Positions 21,155-31,563 of a stretch of DNA of 42,401 bases are shown in pieces. The notes under the pieces were generated by a model. The model saw only the letters and a program-made list of their open reading frames with translations. It was not told the origin of the DNA and made no database searches. How positions within the stretch are numbered: position 1 is the stretch's first letter; each line of letters opens with the position of its first letter. The position numbers were made by a program, and so were the translations under genes. The stretch spans positions 1 to 42,401 of the forward strand of contig MCFG01000494.1 of NCBI GenBank assembly GCA_002104895.1, given 5' to 3'. The DNA comes from Anaeromyces robustus (lineage: Eukaryota; Neocallimastigomycota; Neocallimastigomycetes; Neocallimastigales; Neocallimastigaceae).

Positions 21155-21970
21155 TTATTCTATTTTTATATCATCTCCATATATATAACACATATCATTA
21201 AAATATGCTTTAGCATTACAAACTAATGATTCATCTTTCTCATATAAAGTCACATTAAATATTTTAATAATAGGAAATAAATTAACGTTAATAGTAAAAT
21301 TTTTGTCTGATAATAAAAAATTATTTAATTTATCATTAGTACCCGTTTTAGTATATATTTTTAACTTATCTTTATTTCTATAATATCTAATATTTAAAAA
21401 ACTATCTTTAATTATTCCATTATAAATAAATTTATTATTTGAATTCTTAAACATATATAATAATTTTTTATTGCTACACTCAAAATTTAAATATTTTAAA
21501 ACAGCTAGTTCAATACATTTATCTATTATTTTAATATTATTTAAAAAATTCATTACATCAGGAGTTTCTTTACCATTAATTCTATAATAAAAAGAGTCTT
21601 GAACAAACTTATTAATATGAGTATGAGTCATAGTAATACATTGATTTTTTAAATTGACTTTATTATTATAAATAGGAGCTAAAATGTAATTATTAGTAAA
21701 ATTTAAATTATAATACCTATTATTAGCAATATTAACATCATTTTTAATTTTTATTGAATCTAAAAAGAATAATAATTTTTCTGTAACACAAGTTTTAACA
21801 ATTATATTTTTATATTTGTTAATACAATCATATAAATTTTCTATTTCAGATGATGTTAAATTATTATTATTATTGTAGTTGTTTTCTGAATTACTTTTTA
21901 CATGTTTTTTAATATTATTTTCTTCATTAAAATTTTTATTTTCGAATTTAATAATATCATCAAAATTCAT
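21155..21970 (-). CDS. Hypothetical protein of virus-like block
   Basis: This 271-residue protein is not recognised. The first 45 residues are charged and Asn-rich, likely disordered. The rest is compatible with a folded alpha/beta domain and contains scattered Cys and His (for example MTHTHINK about residue 114) without a clear metal motif. There is no signal peptide or membrane span. It is divergent from the zinc-motif gene at 22124, and a 26-bp perfect inverted repeat lies between the two starts. Confidence 0.55.
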   Translation of the reverse strand: MNFDDIIKFENKNFNEENNIKKHVKSNSENNYNNNNNLTSSEIENLYDCINKYKNIIVKTCVTEKLLFFLDSIKIKNDVNIANNRYYNLNFTNNYILAPIYNNKVNLKNQCITMTHTHINKFVQDSFYYRINGKETPDVMNFLNNIKIIDKCIELAVLKYLNFECSNKKLLYMFKNSNNKFIYNGIIKDSFLNIRYYRNKDKLKIYTKTGTNDKLNNFLLSDKNFTINVNLFPIIKIFNVTLYEKDESLVCNAKAYFNDMCYIYGDDIKIE

Positions 21971-22021
21971 TATAAATAACTATAATATAATATTTATTTT
22001 TTATAATAATATATTACAACA

Positions 22022-22087
22022 ATATTTCAATTATTACATATTATTAAATTTTTTAGATTAATTAATAATATGTAATAATTGAAATAT
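22022..22087. promoter_or_regulatory. 26-bp perfect inverted repeat between divergent genes
   Basis: The arms at 22022-22047 and 22062-22087 are exact reverse complements and are separated by 14 bases (22048-22061). The left arm begins ATATTTCAATTATTAC, and the right arm is its reverse complement. The repeat lies 52 bp from the start at 21970 and 37 bp from the start at 22124, so it is placed for a bidirectional promoter or operator. Function is inferred from position. Confidence 0.55.
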
Positions 22088-22123
22088 ATTATTTTTTTTT
22101 ATATTTAAAGAAATTATATTAAA

Positions 22124-22903
22124 ATGGATAACGTTGATTTTGATGAATTAATTAAATTAACTTATGCTATTTCAGCTATATCTATTAGTGAACATTTTAA
22201 AGCTAAATACGATATTAATATTGACCCTAAAAAAATAGCAAAAAGAGGATCTAATATTTCATATAAAACTAATATTTATGGTTCTGAATTATTATCATCT
22301 AATAGTTGTATAGCTATTAAAAATAATAAATCTTCTTGTAATAAAAAAACTTATGAAGATCATATATATTGTAAAATTCATTTAATTAATGAAGGTGTAA
22401 ACTTATTAGAACATATGAATTTAGTAAATAAATCTTTATATGATAATTCCAAAATTATCCCTAAAATTATTAACTTAGAAAGTTATTGGTATGATAATAT
22501 TAATGATAACAACAATAATAATTGGCCAGATATTATTGCTAAATCTTCTGATGTTATGAATGGATATATCTTATGTTTAGATAATAAATATGGTATTTTT
22601 ATTATCTCACATCTTAAAGTCGCTAAAAATAAAATCGCTTATTTACTTGCTACACATTTTGTTACTATTAACGAAAAAACTGATACTTATGAATTCTCAT
22701 TTTTAAGTATTAAAATGTTAAATGAAAATATTAAAGAACATAAAAATGCTTTAGATTTACTTAATACTTTTAAAATATCTATTAAACCTGAAGAACAAGA
22801 AAGCATTGATTCATCTAATTACGTATTAAAATTATTGAATAATAAACTTTCTAAAACTAGTAACAAAATGATTATACAAAAAATGTATATTAATAATAAT
22901 TAA
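22124..22903 (+). CDS. Protein with C-x8-C-x10-C-x2-H zinc motif
   Basis: This 259-residue protein has a compact putative zinc-binding motif, CIAIKNNKSSCN...YCKIH (about residues 66-89), with spacing C-x9-C-x11-C-x2-H or similar. Short Cys/His modules of this kind recur in proteins of large DNA viruses and their hosts. The remaining sequence, including a beta-rich part around 150-195 (GYILCLDNKYGIFII), is not recognised. There is no signal peptide. It could be a DNA- or RNA-associated protein, but that is a guess. It is convergent with the broken gene that ends at 23157. Confidence 0.55.
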   Translation: MDNVDFDELIKLTYAISAISISEHFKAKYDINIDPKKIAKRGSNISYKTNIYGSELLSSNSCIAIKNNKSSCNKKTYEDHIYCKIHLINEGVNLLEHMNLVNKSLYDNSKIIPKIINLESYWYDNINDNNNNNWPDIIAKSSDVMNGYILCLDNKYGIFIISHLKVAKNKIAYLLATHFVTINEKTDTYEFSFLSIKMLNENIKEHKNALDLLNTFKISIKPEEQESIDSSNYVLKLLNNKLSKTSNKMIIQKMYINNN

Positions 22904-22949
22904 AAATGATTATACAATTTATAATTTTATTGCCAAAAAAATAATATTT

Positions 22950-22981
22950 ATGTAATATAATTTTTAAAAATTATATTACAT
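22950..22981. terminator. 32-bp perfect palindrome between convergent genes
   Basis: ATGTAATATAATTTTT is followed immediately by its reverse complement, giving 16-bp arms and no spacer. A second partial copy (ATGTAATATAATTTTTAAAA) lies at about 23022-23041. The position, 46 bp past one stop codon and about 175 bp from the converging stop, suggests bidirectional 3' end formation. This is inferred, not proven. Confidence 0.45.
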
Positions 22982-23156
22982 ATATATTTTTTAAAATATT
23001 ATATAATTTTTAAAAAAAAATATGTAATATAATTTTTAAAAACATTTATTTGTTTTTTTTAATTTTACTGAATATATTTAATTTCTAATAGATTTATTTC
23101 TATTTTTTTTTTAGACTGGGATTAATCTTTATTTATATAGATTTATTTCTAAATAA

Positions 23157-23974
23157 TTAAAGTAATTTTTTTCCAGATTTAATATGACATTTACTTAATG
23201 AAGATTTACGTTTAGGGAAATGTTTGGTTTGTTTTTCTAATTTTTTACTAACACTATTAATAGATCCGGTAGAAAATTTACTAGATGAACCAGTTCTAAC
23301 AGGAGCTAAATTATTATTAGATTCTGTAACACCATTATTAGATTTCTAGTATTTTTAATATTAGCATTATGATTTGTAATAGCTTCTTTCATAGTTTCAG
23401 GACTTTCTTTACCAAGAGATTTAGCTAATTTAAAACTAGCTTCAGCAGTATTATCAGCAAGTTTTTCAACACCTCTATTTATTTTATTTCTATCTTGTTT
23501 ATTCAACATTTTATTATTATTTAATCTATTAATTTGGAAATTAAGTTTAGTATTCATATCATTAATAGAAGTAGCACCATTATAAACTGATGAAGCTTTA
23601 AAATTACCATTAGCATCATTTTCAGGATTAGATAAATCAATATTAGGATCATATGGAGCCATTACTTCTAAAAATTCTATCATACCTCTATAATTAATTT
23701 CATTAAAAGATTCAATATTAGTTTTTTCATCAGAAAATGAAAGTAAATTATTCATACCTATTAATTCATTAGTTTTAATATAATCATTAGTAATAGGACT
23801 TTCATATTTATGTAAATTATTTTTAATAATATAACCTCTTTTAACGTTTGTGAATGAATTCGAAGAATCAGTTTCTGATAATATTTTACCAAAAGTATCA
23901 GGAATAGAATCACCAGGAGTTAGCATAACTGAGTTAAGAACTTTTGAATCAATAACAATAGCTGATTTAAAGCC
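23157..23974 (-). pseudogene. Virus-like gene broken at both ends of its frame, function unknown
   Basis: The frame is open from the LINE junction (stop at 23975-23977) without requiring a Met. The first available ATG is at 23926, but coding-like sequence (SAIVIDSKVLNS) continues upstream to about 23971, so the 5' part was removed at the LINE boundary. From 23926 the frame runs about 200 residues and stops at 23306 after a 1-bp shift near 23345. In the adjacent frame the protein clearly continues (GVTESNNN..., then a basic tail rich in K, R and S) to a TAA at 23157-23159. A one-base loss in an A-run, or a sequencing error, explains it. The sequence is polar and contains MAPYDPNIDLSNPEND. No family was recognised; a virion or scaffold protein is only a guess. 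Confidence 0.6.
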
Positions 23975-24191
23975 CTACGTCACTTTTATTGAAATTAAAT
24001 ATTAAAATACATGAATCATAAAAAAACACATAATGAAAAAAATGATACTAAAAAAATAAAAAAACCAGTAATATATTATAGATAATAATAAATAATACTG
24101 GAGGGAAAAAAAAGAATAGTATAATAATATTTAAAAACAATAAATCCATACAAGCCCTTAATTCTAAATATAGAATTAAAGTAAAATTGAT

Positions 24192-27100
24192 CTATCCTAT
24201 TCCACTAGGGTCGGAAATAGGATCGGCATTTGCCCTACTAGGCTGTCCTACTGTGTTATCAGCATTGACGTTCCTGGAGAGGTTGGTTTTAAATTTATTG
24301 AATAATATATGTTGTCTTTTACAGACAACAGGCATGATATCATTCAATAGAGCCGCAGATCGCAACAAGAATGGGGATTTTGAATAAGTACCAGATTCAG
24401 TCTGACACTTAAACAAACATTCCCATTCCATTTTGTATGGACTATTGTTAATTCTATCACTAAAACCATAATCCCTTCCACTTAAAAAAATATAAATACT
24501 ATACCTATTAACTATTTTTTTATTACCTAATATATCTATATTACTAATACTATTAATCCTCATATTATTACGATTTTTATAACCCTTAACAATACTATTA
24601 ATTCTATTATCTACACTAGGGTTATTACTTGTCCTAACTAAACTATTAAAAAGACTATCTAAAAAATAAAAAAAATTTCTATCTAGATCAGAGAAGTGAT
24701 CAATACGAAGATTTTTAAATAAGAAACAATTTATAAACCAATGATCAATTCTCTGATAACTGTCACAATGGAAACAACATGAACAACAATTAGGACAAGA
24801 ATTATTAATCATTTTTGCAGTTTTAGCAACTCTAGCATCGATTTTATATCCACATCTTGCCCTAAGTATCCACCTAAAACCTTTGCTATATTCAGGATAT
24901 TCTAGATTAAGTTTTAGGTAATTCCTTGATTCTTCAAATTTGTACATTTTATAATTTTTAGCTTTAATTGATTTATCACTGTTCATGTCTCTGTCCCAAT
25001 AGAATTCCATAATTTCTTTAGAAGAGGATGAAATATTATTTAATTTATCATTTAATATTTTACTTTCTTTGTCCCAAGTCCATTTTCTTGTTGTAGCAAC
25101 ATTATTAACTATCTTTGAGATAATGTAGTTGAAGTCCTTCCATTTATTAAAACATCTAACCTGAGCTAAAGCACATTTACCAGAAAGTGGAGGAATATTG
25201 AGTTCTTTTGAGATGCAATATATAGAAACAAAAGAATTAGGTTTCGAGTAGCCTAAAATCCAATAAAAACCTTTGTTAATAATTGTTTGTGTAGAACTAG
25301 TATTGTTTTTGTTAGAACCAAGCAAAGGGGCGTAATAGGAAACTTGTCCAATAACTTTTGCAGAGAATAAAGTTCTTTTAAGAGGAATAGGAATCAGATC
25401 ATTTTTTAAAAAACCTTGAATTGAAAACAAAGCCTTACTAACTTTATTTTTCATTTTACTAATAACGAATTTTAAATCTAGAGTTTTGTGAAAGGGAACA
25501 CCAAGGTAAGTATAACAATCTGTTTTAGGGATTGGGATTCCTGTTAAATAAAAGGTAGCCTCGCAGCCTATTTTAATCCAAAATAAATAGTTTTGTCTTC
25601 TAAATTCATTACATTTTTTATGAATAGATTGGCATAATTTATTATAAGATGCAACAAGGATAATAAATTGATTAGGTTCATAATCTAAATGGCTCTTTTT
25701 AATTTGTCGATACTTCAAGCTTTTAACTCTTTGAAGACAGTAAATATTACGTGACATATGGAACATTGATTTCCTAATTTCAGTAGAAGATGTAATTTCA
25801 AGGTCCTCTGCAATTGAATTAGATGTATCCATAAACTTATCAACTAGATCATCAATAGAAAGAGAAGGATTATTAAAAATCTCATTATTTAAAATAGCAA
25901 ACTTGTTATTGTCAACAATATCGTTTTTCATTTCCTTACAGCGAATTCTATTCCATTGAACAACCTTTTTTGGATGAGTAAAGGAGAGATCAACAAAGTT
26001 TTTCTTACAATATACTAACATTGGTTTATGATCAGAGACTGGGTGATAATCAATAAAAGAAGCATACGATATAAGGTTCAACATTTTATAATTAACCAAA
26101 GCATGATCAATATCTGAAGATAAATTACCTTGAACCCAAGAGATTCTTGAACTATTGAGAGGTAAAATCATCCAACCATTAATCTGTGATATTTTTTCTT
26201 CAAGGTCCACTGTTTTCATGTTAAAATCCCCAACAAGAATAGAAGCATGATCACGATGAATATTAAGCCATTCCATAACTTCTGCTAAAGCACACTTCAC
26301 TTGTGTAGAATGAGAGCTGACAGGGATATATACATTTCCAACAGAGCATTTAGAGTCGTAGATATTATAATTGGTTAAGGAAATAATGTAATTAAATGAA
26401 TTCTCTTCAAGTATTGCTTGACAAGATTTATGATAACCTAAAAATAAACCTCTCATGCCTGGAATACTATCAACGGCTCTTCTAACAAAATAACGGTAAT
26501 TGGGAATAGTGACTTTACATGGTTGACTACTATTGGAACCAGAACCATTCTTTGTTTCTTGAAAACAAAGAAAAAGAGGTTTGAATAATGTGATAAAGTA
26601 TTCGATACTATCTTTCTTTTCGTGATTCCATCCATTAGTATTCCAACTGAGACAAAAAGTAAACTTATCTTTGATAGAATTAAGAGAGTTGAGATTAGAA
26701 TGTATACTAACTAATAAGCTGCGTTGAAAAGAATCTGAAGTATTAGATTGTGAGGATGTTGTAGTAGAATTACTTTGGTTATTAATTGAATCATTAAAGT
26801 TTGTTGAAGAATTACTATGGTTATTAATTGAATCATAAAAGTTTGTTGAAGAAGAAAATAGTTGATTTCTGGTCTGTTGAAGTGATCTTTTACGAATATA
26901 ATGAGTGCAATTACTATACGACAAGCGAGCATTTGAGATATGTGATACAAATTTCTTTTTGAAATCATCAAAATTGAAGCCAGATGATAAAACCTTGATC
27001 CTAAAATACCAACCTCTAGAACACATAGATCGTTTAACTGAAAGAATGTACTTGTTGAACTCCTTAAATTTCGATTCCAGAAAATCCATCATATATGCAT

Positions 27101-27224
27101 TGGTCCATGAGTGAAGGCCATTGATGAAGATAATGCTAGTGTTGTTAATATCAGTTCCATAACAACGGAAACCACGAACAAAAACATTACTATTTTCGTT
27201 ACTATTATAAAAATTCCGTACCAT
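24192..27224 (-). CDS. LINE ORF: EEP endonuclease and C-terminal zinc knuckle, RT missing
   Basis: This 1010-residue polyprotein is of the non-LTR retrotransposon type. An N-terminal domain of about 100 residues (IIFINGL...WYFRIKV) looks RRM-like and is shared with the second LINE. An apurinic-type endonuclease/EEP domain follows (about 190-415) with LSWNTNGWN, CFQETKNG, VGDFNMK, SDIDHALVN and SDHKPMLV, all the expected catalytic motifs. After about residue 550 the sequence passes directly to CYTYLGVPF and the post-RT thumb region. It ends with a Cys-rich zinc module (CPNC...DHWFINC, about 830-860). The reverse transcriptase fingers and palm, including YADD, are absent, an estimated 350-400 residues, yet the frame is kept. 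The product could nick DNA but not copy RNA. Confidence 0.85.
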   Translation of the reverse strand: MVRNFYNSNENSNVFVRGFRCYGTDINNTSIIFINGLHSWTNAYMMDFLESKFKEFNKYILSVKRSMCSRGWYFRIKVLSSGFNFDDFKKKFVSHISNARLSYSNCTHYIRKRSLQQTRNQLFSSSTNFYDSINNHSNSSTNFNDSINNQSNSTTTSSQSNTSDSFQRSLLVSIHSNLNSLNSIKDKFTFCLSWNTNGWNHEKKDSIEYFITLFKPLFLCFQETKNGSGSNSSQPCKVTIPNYRYFVRRAVDSIPGMRGLFLGYHKSCQAILEENSFNYIISLTNYNIYDSKCSVGNVYIPVSSHSTQVKCALAEVMEWLNIHRDHASILVGDFNMKTVDLEEKISQINGWMILPLNSSRISWVQGNLSSDIDHALVNYKMLNLISYASFIDYHPVSDHKPMLVYCKKNFVDLSFTHPKKVVQWNRIRCKEMKNDIVDNNKFAILNNEIFNNPSLSIDDLVDKFMDTSNSIAEDLEITSSTEIRKSMFHMSRNIYCLQRVKSLKYRQIKKSHLDYEPNQFIILVASYNKLCQSIHKKCNEFRRQNYLFWIKIGCEATFYLTGIPIPKTDCYTYLGVPFHKTLDLKFVISKMKNKVSKALFSIQGFLKNDLIPIPLKRTLFSAKVIGQVSYYAPLLGSNKNNTSSTQTIINKGFYWILGYSKPNSFVSIYCISKELNIPPLSGKCALAQVRCFNKWKDFNYIISKIVNNVATTRKWTWDKESKILNDKLNNISSSSKEIMEFYWDRDMNSDKSIKAKNYKMYKFEESRNYLKLNLEYPEYSKGFRWILRARCGYKIDARVAKTAKMINNSCPNCCSCCFHCDSYQRIDHWFINCFLFKNLRIDHFSDLDRNFFYFLDSLFNSLVRTSNNPSVDNRINSIVKGYKNRNNMRINSISNIDILGNKKIVNRYSIYIFLSGRDYGFSDRINNSPYKMEWECLFKCQTESGTYSKSPFLLRSAALLNDIMPVVCKRQHILFNKFKTNLSRNVNADNTVGQPSRANADPISDPSGIG

Positions 27225-27287
27225 TGTGCTTATATATATTTAATATTGAAAAAAAATAAAAAAGTAAAATGAAAGTACTAAACTAAA

Positions 27288-27320
<33 letters not shown>

Positions 27321-27764
27321 TTTTAAACTAAAAAGATCGAGTTAAAAATGTAGACTAGTAATAACTGAATGTAAACTTTTTACTGTTGTTAAAAATTTTC
27401 GATTGTTTATCTTCTTTACTCTATTATAAAAACACTTGTAAAATATTGATAGTTGTTATAAAAAATCTCTTTTTGCGAAAGTAATTATATTTGCAATCTT
27501 GAAAGTTCTTAAATTCATGAAAAATAAAAAAAAGTTAAAGGTGAAGAACTCAAAAATAACTAATCTAAATTCTAATAAAGTATAAGCTTTAGAGTGAATC
27601 AAGCTCATACAATAATTAAAGCAATTACAATGGATTCATACAGTGATAATATACAGAAATACATGAAAGGTAAATTTAAAAGAAAATACAAATAACTCAT
27701 TTCCTGCATATCCAGCTTATACATATTATTAGAAAAAAGAACAATTATTAAGGAGACTTCATAA

Positions 27765-27852
27765 AATGCCCTTAACGTCGCCATGTATCGACAGGCATTT
27801 ACCCTCTTCTGAGCATTCCAAATGAATGGAAGTACAGGTCCTCAGAAGAGGG
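27765..27852 (-). ncRNA. Structured 5' end of LINE 1 RNA
   Basis: On the minus strand the first 12 bases CCCTCTTCTGAG (27852-27841) pair perfectly with CTCAGAAGAGGG (27813-27802), enclosing a smaller hairpin (TTCCA...TGGAA). A second domain pairs AATGCC (27799-27794) with GGCATT (27770-27765) around GTCG/CGAC. The second LINE has the same arrangement with partly different bases. The function is unknown; a translation, packaging or processing element is possible. Confidence 0.6.
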
Positions 27853-27864
27853 ATTAAAATAGAA
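27853..27864. repeat. Right copy of 12-bp target-site duplication
   Basis: ATTAAAATAGAA directly follows the LINE 5' end and leads into AAAACAGGTATATT, exactly as in the uninterrupted site at 31904-31928. Confidence 0.85.
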
Positions 27865-28070
27865 AAAACAGGTATATTAAATTTTTTTATTAAGAATTTA
27901 ATTCGAAATTCAAAATATTATTTTATTATTATTATTTAAAAAAAAAGTTTTGTTAATATTTATTTTATTTTATTTTATTCTATTTTAGTCTTAATAAAAA
28001 TAATAAATATTAAAATAAATTGAATTATTTTATATTTTGATATACTTATTTATTATTAAGCAATACTTTA

Positions 28071-28119
<49 letters not shown>

Positions 28120-28262
28120 TTATTCAATGCAATAAATATAAACATAATAGATACATTTTTACGCCAACTGATACATTAAAAATTATGAATTTAAATTTAA
28201 AAAAAAAATATTAATACATTTATTTTTGATATATATATACTATTAGTTTATTTTATTATTTT

Positions 28263-28434
28263 TTGTATCACCTTTTAATCATTTTTTCTTTTTGTATCAC
28301 TTCTTAATCATTATTTTTCTTTTTGTATTACTTCTTAATCATTTTTATCTTTTTGTATCACTTCTTAATCATTTTTTTTCTTTTTGTATCACTTCCTAAT
28401 CATTTTTTTTCTTTTTGTAACACTTCTTAATCTT
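28263..28434. repeat. Gene-end tandem repeat, about 6 copies
   Basis: Six copies of the 27-32 bp TGTATCACTTCTTAATCAT unit lie at the 3' end of the unit 2 gene. This is the longest version in the array. Confidence 0.85.
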
Positions 28435-29800
28435 TTATATATACCATCAGATTTTTGATCAATTTTTCTTTTTTTTTCAGAATTAGGTGGATATTCATTA
28501 ATTGGTATAAAGTTTAATACATTATCATATTCTTCTATTTTGGAATTATTAATTATATCATAATAATATTTCATATCTTTATTACTTTTTAAAACTTTTA
28601 CAAATTTTTCTTCTAATTCTTTATTTGGAATAGAAATTTTTCCATCATAATAAGTTAAAAATCCAAACGTAACCATTTTTGAATACAATTCGGTTTTCAT
28701 ATCACTCTCACTTGTTTCTTCATTATTTTTTAATCCATTTAAAATATTTTCTGTTCCAAAACCTTCTAATTCTATTTCTATTTTATTTCCTTTAATTAAT
28801 TTTAAAATATCATCTTTTACACCTAAAATATTAAAATTAATTATATTGACTAATTCATCAAAACGTCCTGTACCATTCCAATAATTCTTAATCTTATCTC
28901 TGTTTAAAGCATGATATATTGACCATGGATTAAAGATTTTTTCACCGTTATACGCTTTATATCCATTATACCAATTTTCTAAATCTTCATATTTAATTTT
29001 TCTATTTTTATTAATTTTTTTATTTTTTTCACAAAGATCGCGAACTTCTTGTTCCGTAAAACCAAAATATTGATAATATTTTTTATCTTTTAGCATAGAA
29101 TATTCAACAAAACAATTTAAGATAGATTTTTCTATTGGCATTATTCCAGTCATAAAAACAAAGGCTGAATAACCTTTATCTTTTATTAATGATTTCAAAA
29201 ATCGAATATATTTAACTTTTTCTTCATGAGGAAAGACATTATTAGAAATTAAATAATCCCATTCATCAATAATAATAATAAATATATCTTTTGTTTCAAT
29301 ATGTAAATATTGTAAATTATAAATTAAATTATCAATTTTATCCTCTTCATTATTATTTAATATATTAGATTTTGGATAAATTTTCTTGATATCTTCTTTC
29401 AAAATTTTATTAATTGAATCTAAAAAATCGTTTAAATTATTGTATAAAAAAGATCAGATGAAAAATCAAAATATAAGGTATGATATTTTCCTTGAAATTC
29501 TCTATACTGTTCTATTTCTTTTTTTTTTTCAGTTTTATCTGAACTTTTTCCTTTGGAAACTTTAAGTTTATCAAATATTTCTTGAGAATTAAATCCTTTA
29601 CTATAATATGTAGTTAACATGGCAGCTATTGATGTTTTCCCGAATCTTCTTGGTTTTGTAATACATACATTATTACTGCCATCTTTATCGATTAATTTAT
29701 TAAAATCATTTATAATATTTGATTTATCAACAAAGAATTCTTGGTTAAGTAAACAGTTAAATTTTCTATACATGTCATCACTATCAATTATGAATCCCAT
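28389..29800 (-). pseudogene. AAA-ATPase-like gene, frameshifted and lacking nuclease domain
   Basis: The N-terminal part (29800-29432) contains the MGFIID start and the P-loop TKPRRFGKT, then stops after a frame change near residue 117, where paralogues read SSELYK. The frame resumes after a one-base difference near 29440-29450 and runs to 28389 with the Walker B IIIIDEWDYLI, FGFTEQEV and YNGYKAYNGEKIFNPWS motifs. As in unit 1, the PD-(D/E)XK segment is absent: NNSKIEE passes directly to NEYP. A homopolymer sequencing error could mimic the frameshift. The nuclease loss is independent of it. Confidence 0.8.
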
Positions 29801-31484
29801 TTTTTGTATTTTACTACCTTTTTTTTTATAATAAACAAAATTTTTTTAAAAATAGTTCTTTTGAATTATATTTTTAATGAACAAATTTTAATTTATTAAA
29901 AATAAAATAAATAATAATAATTTATTAATTTATTTTATTATATATATATAGTAAATATCTTCTATTTATGTAAAAAAAAAAAAAATAAAAACAATAATAT
30001 ATATAATAAATACCTTATAATTTTTGTAAAAATAAAATATTATGAATTAAATATATGCTTTTATTTTTTATTTATATATCTTTGAAATTTTTGATGTTAG
30101 ATATGAAGTCAATTTATATAAAGAGTTACATTTTAGTTAGAATAAAATAAAAAAAAAATGTAAAAAAAAATTATAAAAAATTTTATAGATTATTATTATT
30201 ATAACAAATAATAATAAAAATATTAATATTTAATAATAATATATATAATATAAATTAATTCATAATGTATGATAAAAATTATTTTATTCTATCTTAAAAT
30301 ATATATATTAAAAAATATATAATTAAAATTTAATTACAATATAATCTTAATATATTATTATAATAAATAATAAAATATTAATATTAATAATAATATATAA
30401 TATAAATTAATTCATATCATGTGATAAATTATTGGATAGGTGCGTTTGGTTGCTTTTAATAGTATAAATTTTATTTTATTAATTATTTAAATTTTTTATT
30501 AATTCTATTTTATTAATTCTATTTTATTAATTATTTTGCTTTATTAATTCTATTTTATTAATTCTATTTTATTAATTATTTTGCTTTATTATTTAATTTT
30601 TTATTAATTCTATTTTATTAATTATTTTGTTTTATTAACCAGAAAAATACCTCCGAACTAAATCATTCCAAGACGTAGGATTATTAAATTGAAAAATTTT
30701 TTAAAAAAAAAAAAAATTATAAAAATTAAATAATTTTAAATAGTTATTTAATATCTAATATATATGTATATAAACTAATATATTATTTAATATATTAAGA
30801 ATATAGTAATAATATAAGAATTATTTAAAATAATAATATATTTAACTATATAATAATATATCATATATAGTAATAAATTTAGCTATATAATAATAATTAA
30901 TTATTACTATATTTTGATTATACTTTAATATACTATAATATTAATAATTTATGAGAATATTAAAATATATATTAATAATATATTGTATAATATATAAAAA
31001 TAAAAGTTCTATTTAATTTAATATAATAAAGAATTGAGTTTAATATATAATAAAATATCAATAATAAATTATTTTAATAATAATAATTAAAAAAAAGTGA
31101 TAATAAAAAAAAAATATATTGGATCCATTATTAAATTAGTATTTAAAGTACATCTTAAATGTAGAGAATTACTAAAGAGAGTTGACGTCAAATAGTAAGG
31201 CAAAGAATTTTTTTTATTCATATATTTTTTCATCTAATTTAACAACTTGTATGAATAAAATAAGTTTTATAAATATTGGTAAAACCAATCAAGAATTTTC
31301 ATAATGAGTTAAAGAAAAAAAAAAATTCTTTTTTTTTTTTTTAAATACACGCTAATAGATTTAATTTTTTTTTTAAAAAATAAATACTAATAATAATAAA
31401 TGATAATAAATAATAATAAATAATAATAATAAATAAATCATAATAATAAATAAATAGTAATAATAGCAGATAATAATATGAACC

Positions 31485-31563
<79 letters not shown>

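Larger units (their letters stand above)
6881..27852 (-). mobile_element. 21-kb retrotransposed insertion: LINE plus virus-like genes plus poly(A)
   Basis: The insertion is bounded by a 12-bp duplication and splits what is contiguous sequence in a paralogous unit. Read on the minus strand, it starts with the LINE 5' end (27852) and runs through a LINE ORF and 3' UTR. About 17 kb of virus-like genes follow, and it ends in 29 A's (6909-6881). A duplication plus a terminal poly(A) fits target-primed reverse transcription. That the virus-like genes came with the LINE in one event is an inference. Later entry of viral DNA between LINE and tail, or an assembly error, are alternatives. Confidence 0.7.
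23975..27852 (-). mobile_element. LINE-type retrotransposon with internal RT deletion
   Basis: The element runs from a structured 5' end at 27852 through a 628-bp 5' UTR (27225-27852, no ORF) and a single ORF. A roughly 215-bp 3' UTR follows, with AATAAA at 23990-23985 on the coding strand, close to the junction with virus-like sequence. The 3' boundary is set where the viral frame begins (about 23974) and could be off by some bases. No poly(A) is present at this boundary. The tail of the insertion is 17 kb away at 6881-6909. GC content is visibly higher than in the virus-like block. Confidence 0.75.

Noticed and set aside
6910-23974. Origin from a yeast-type cytoplasmic linear plasmid, which also encodes a polymerase, helicase and RNA polymerase
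   Set aside because: The polymerase has the YGDTDS form and no terminal-protein domain, and no terminal inverted repeats flank the block. A large DNA virus source fits better.
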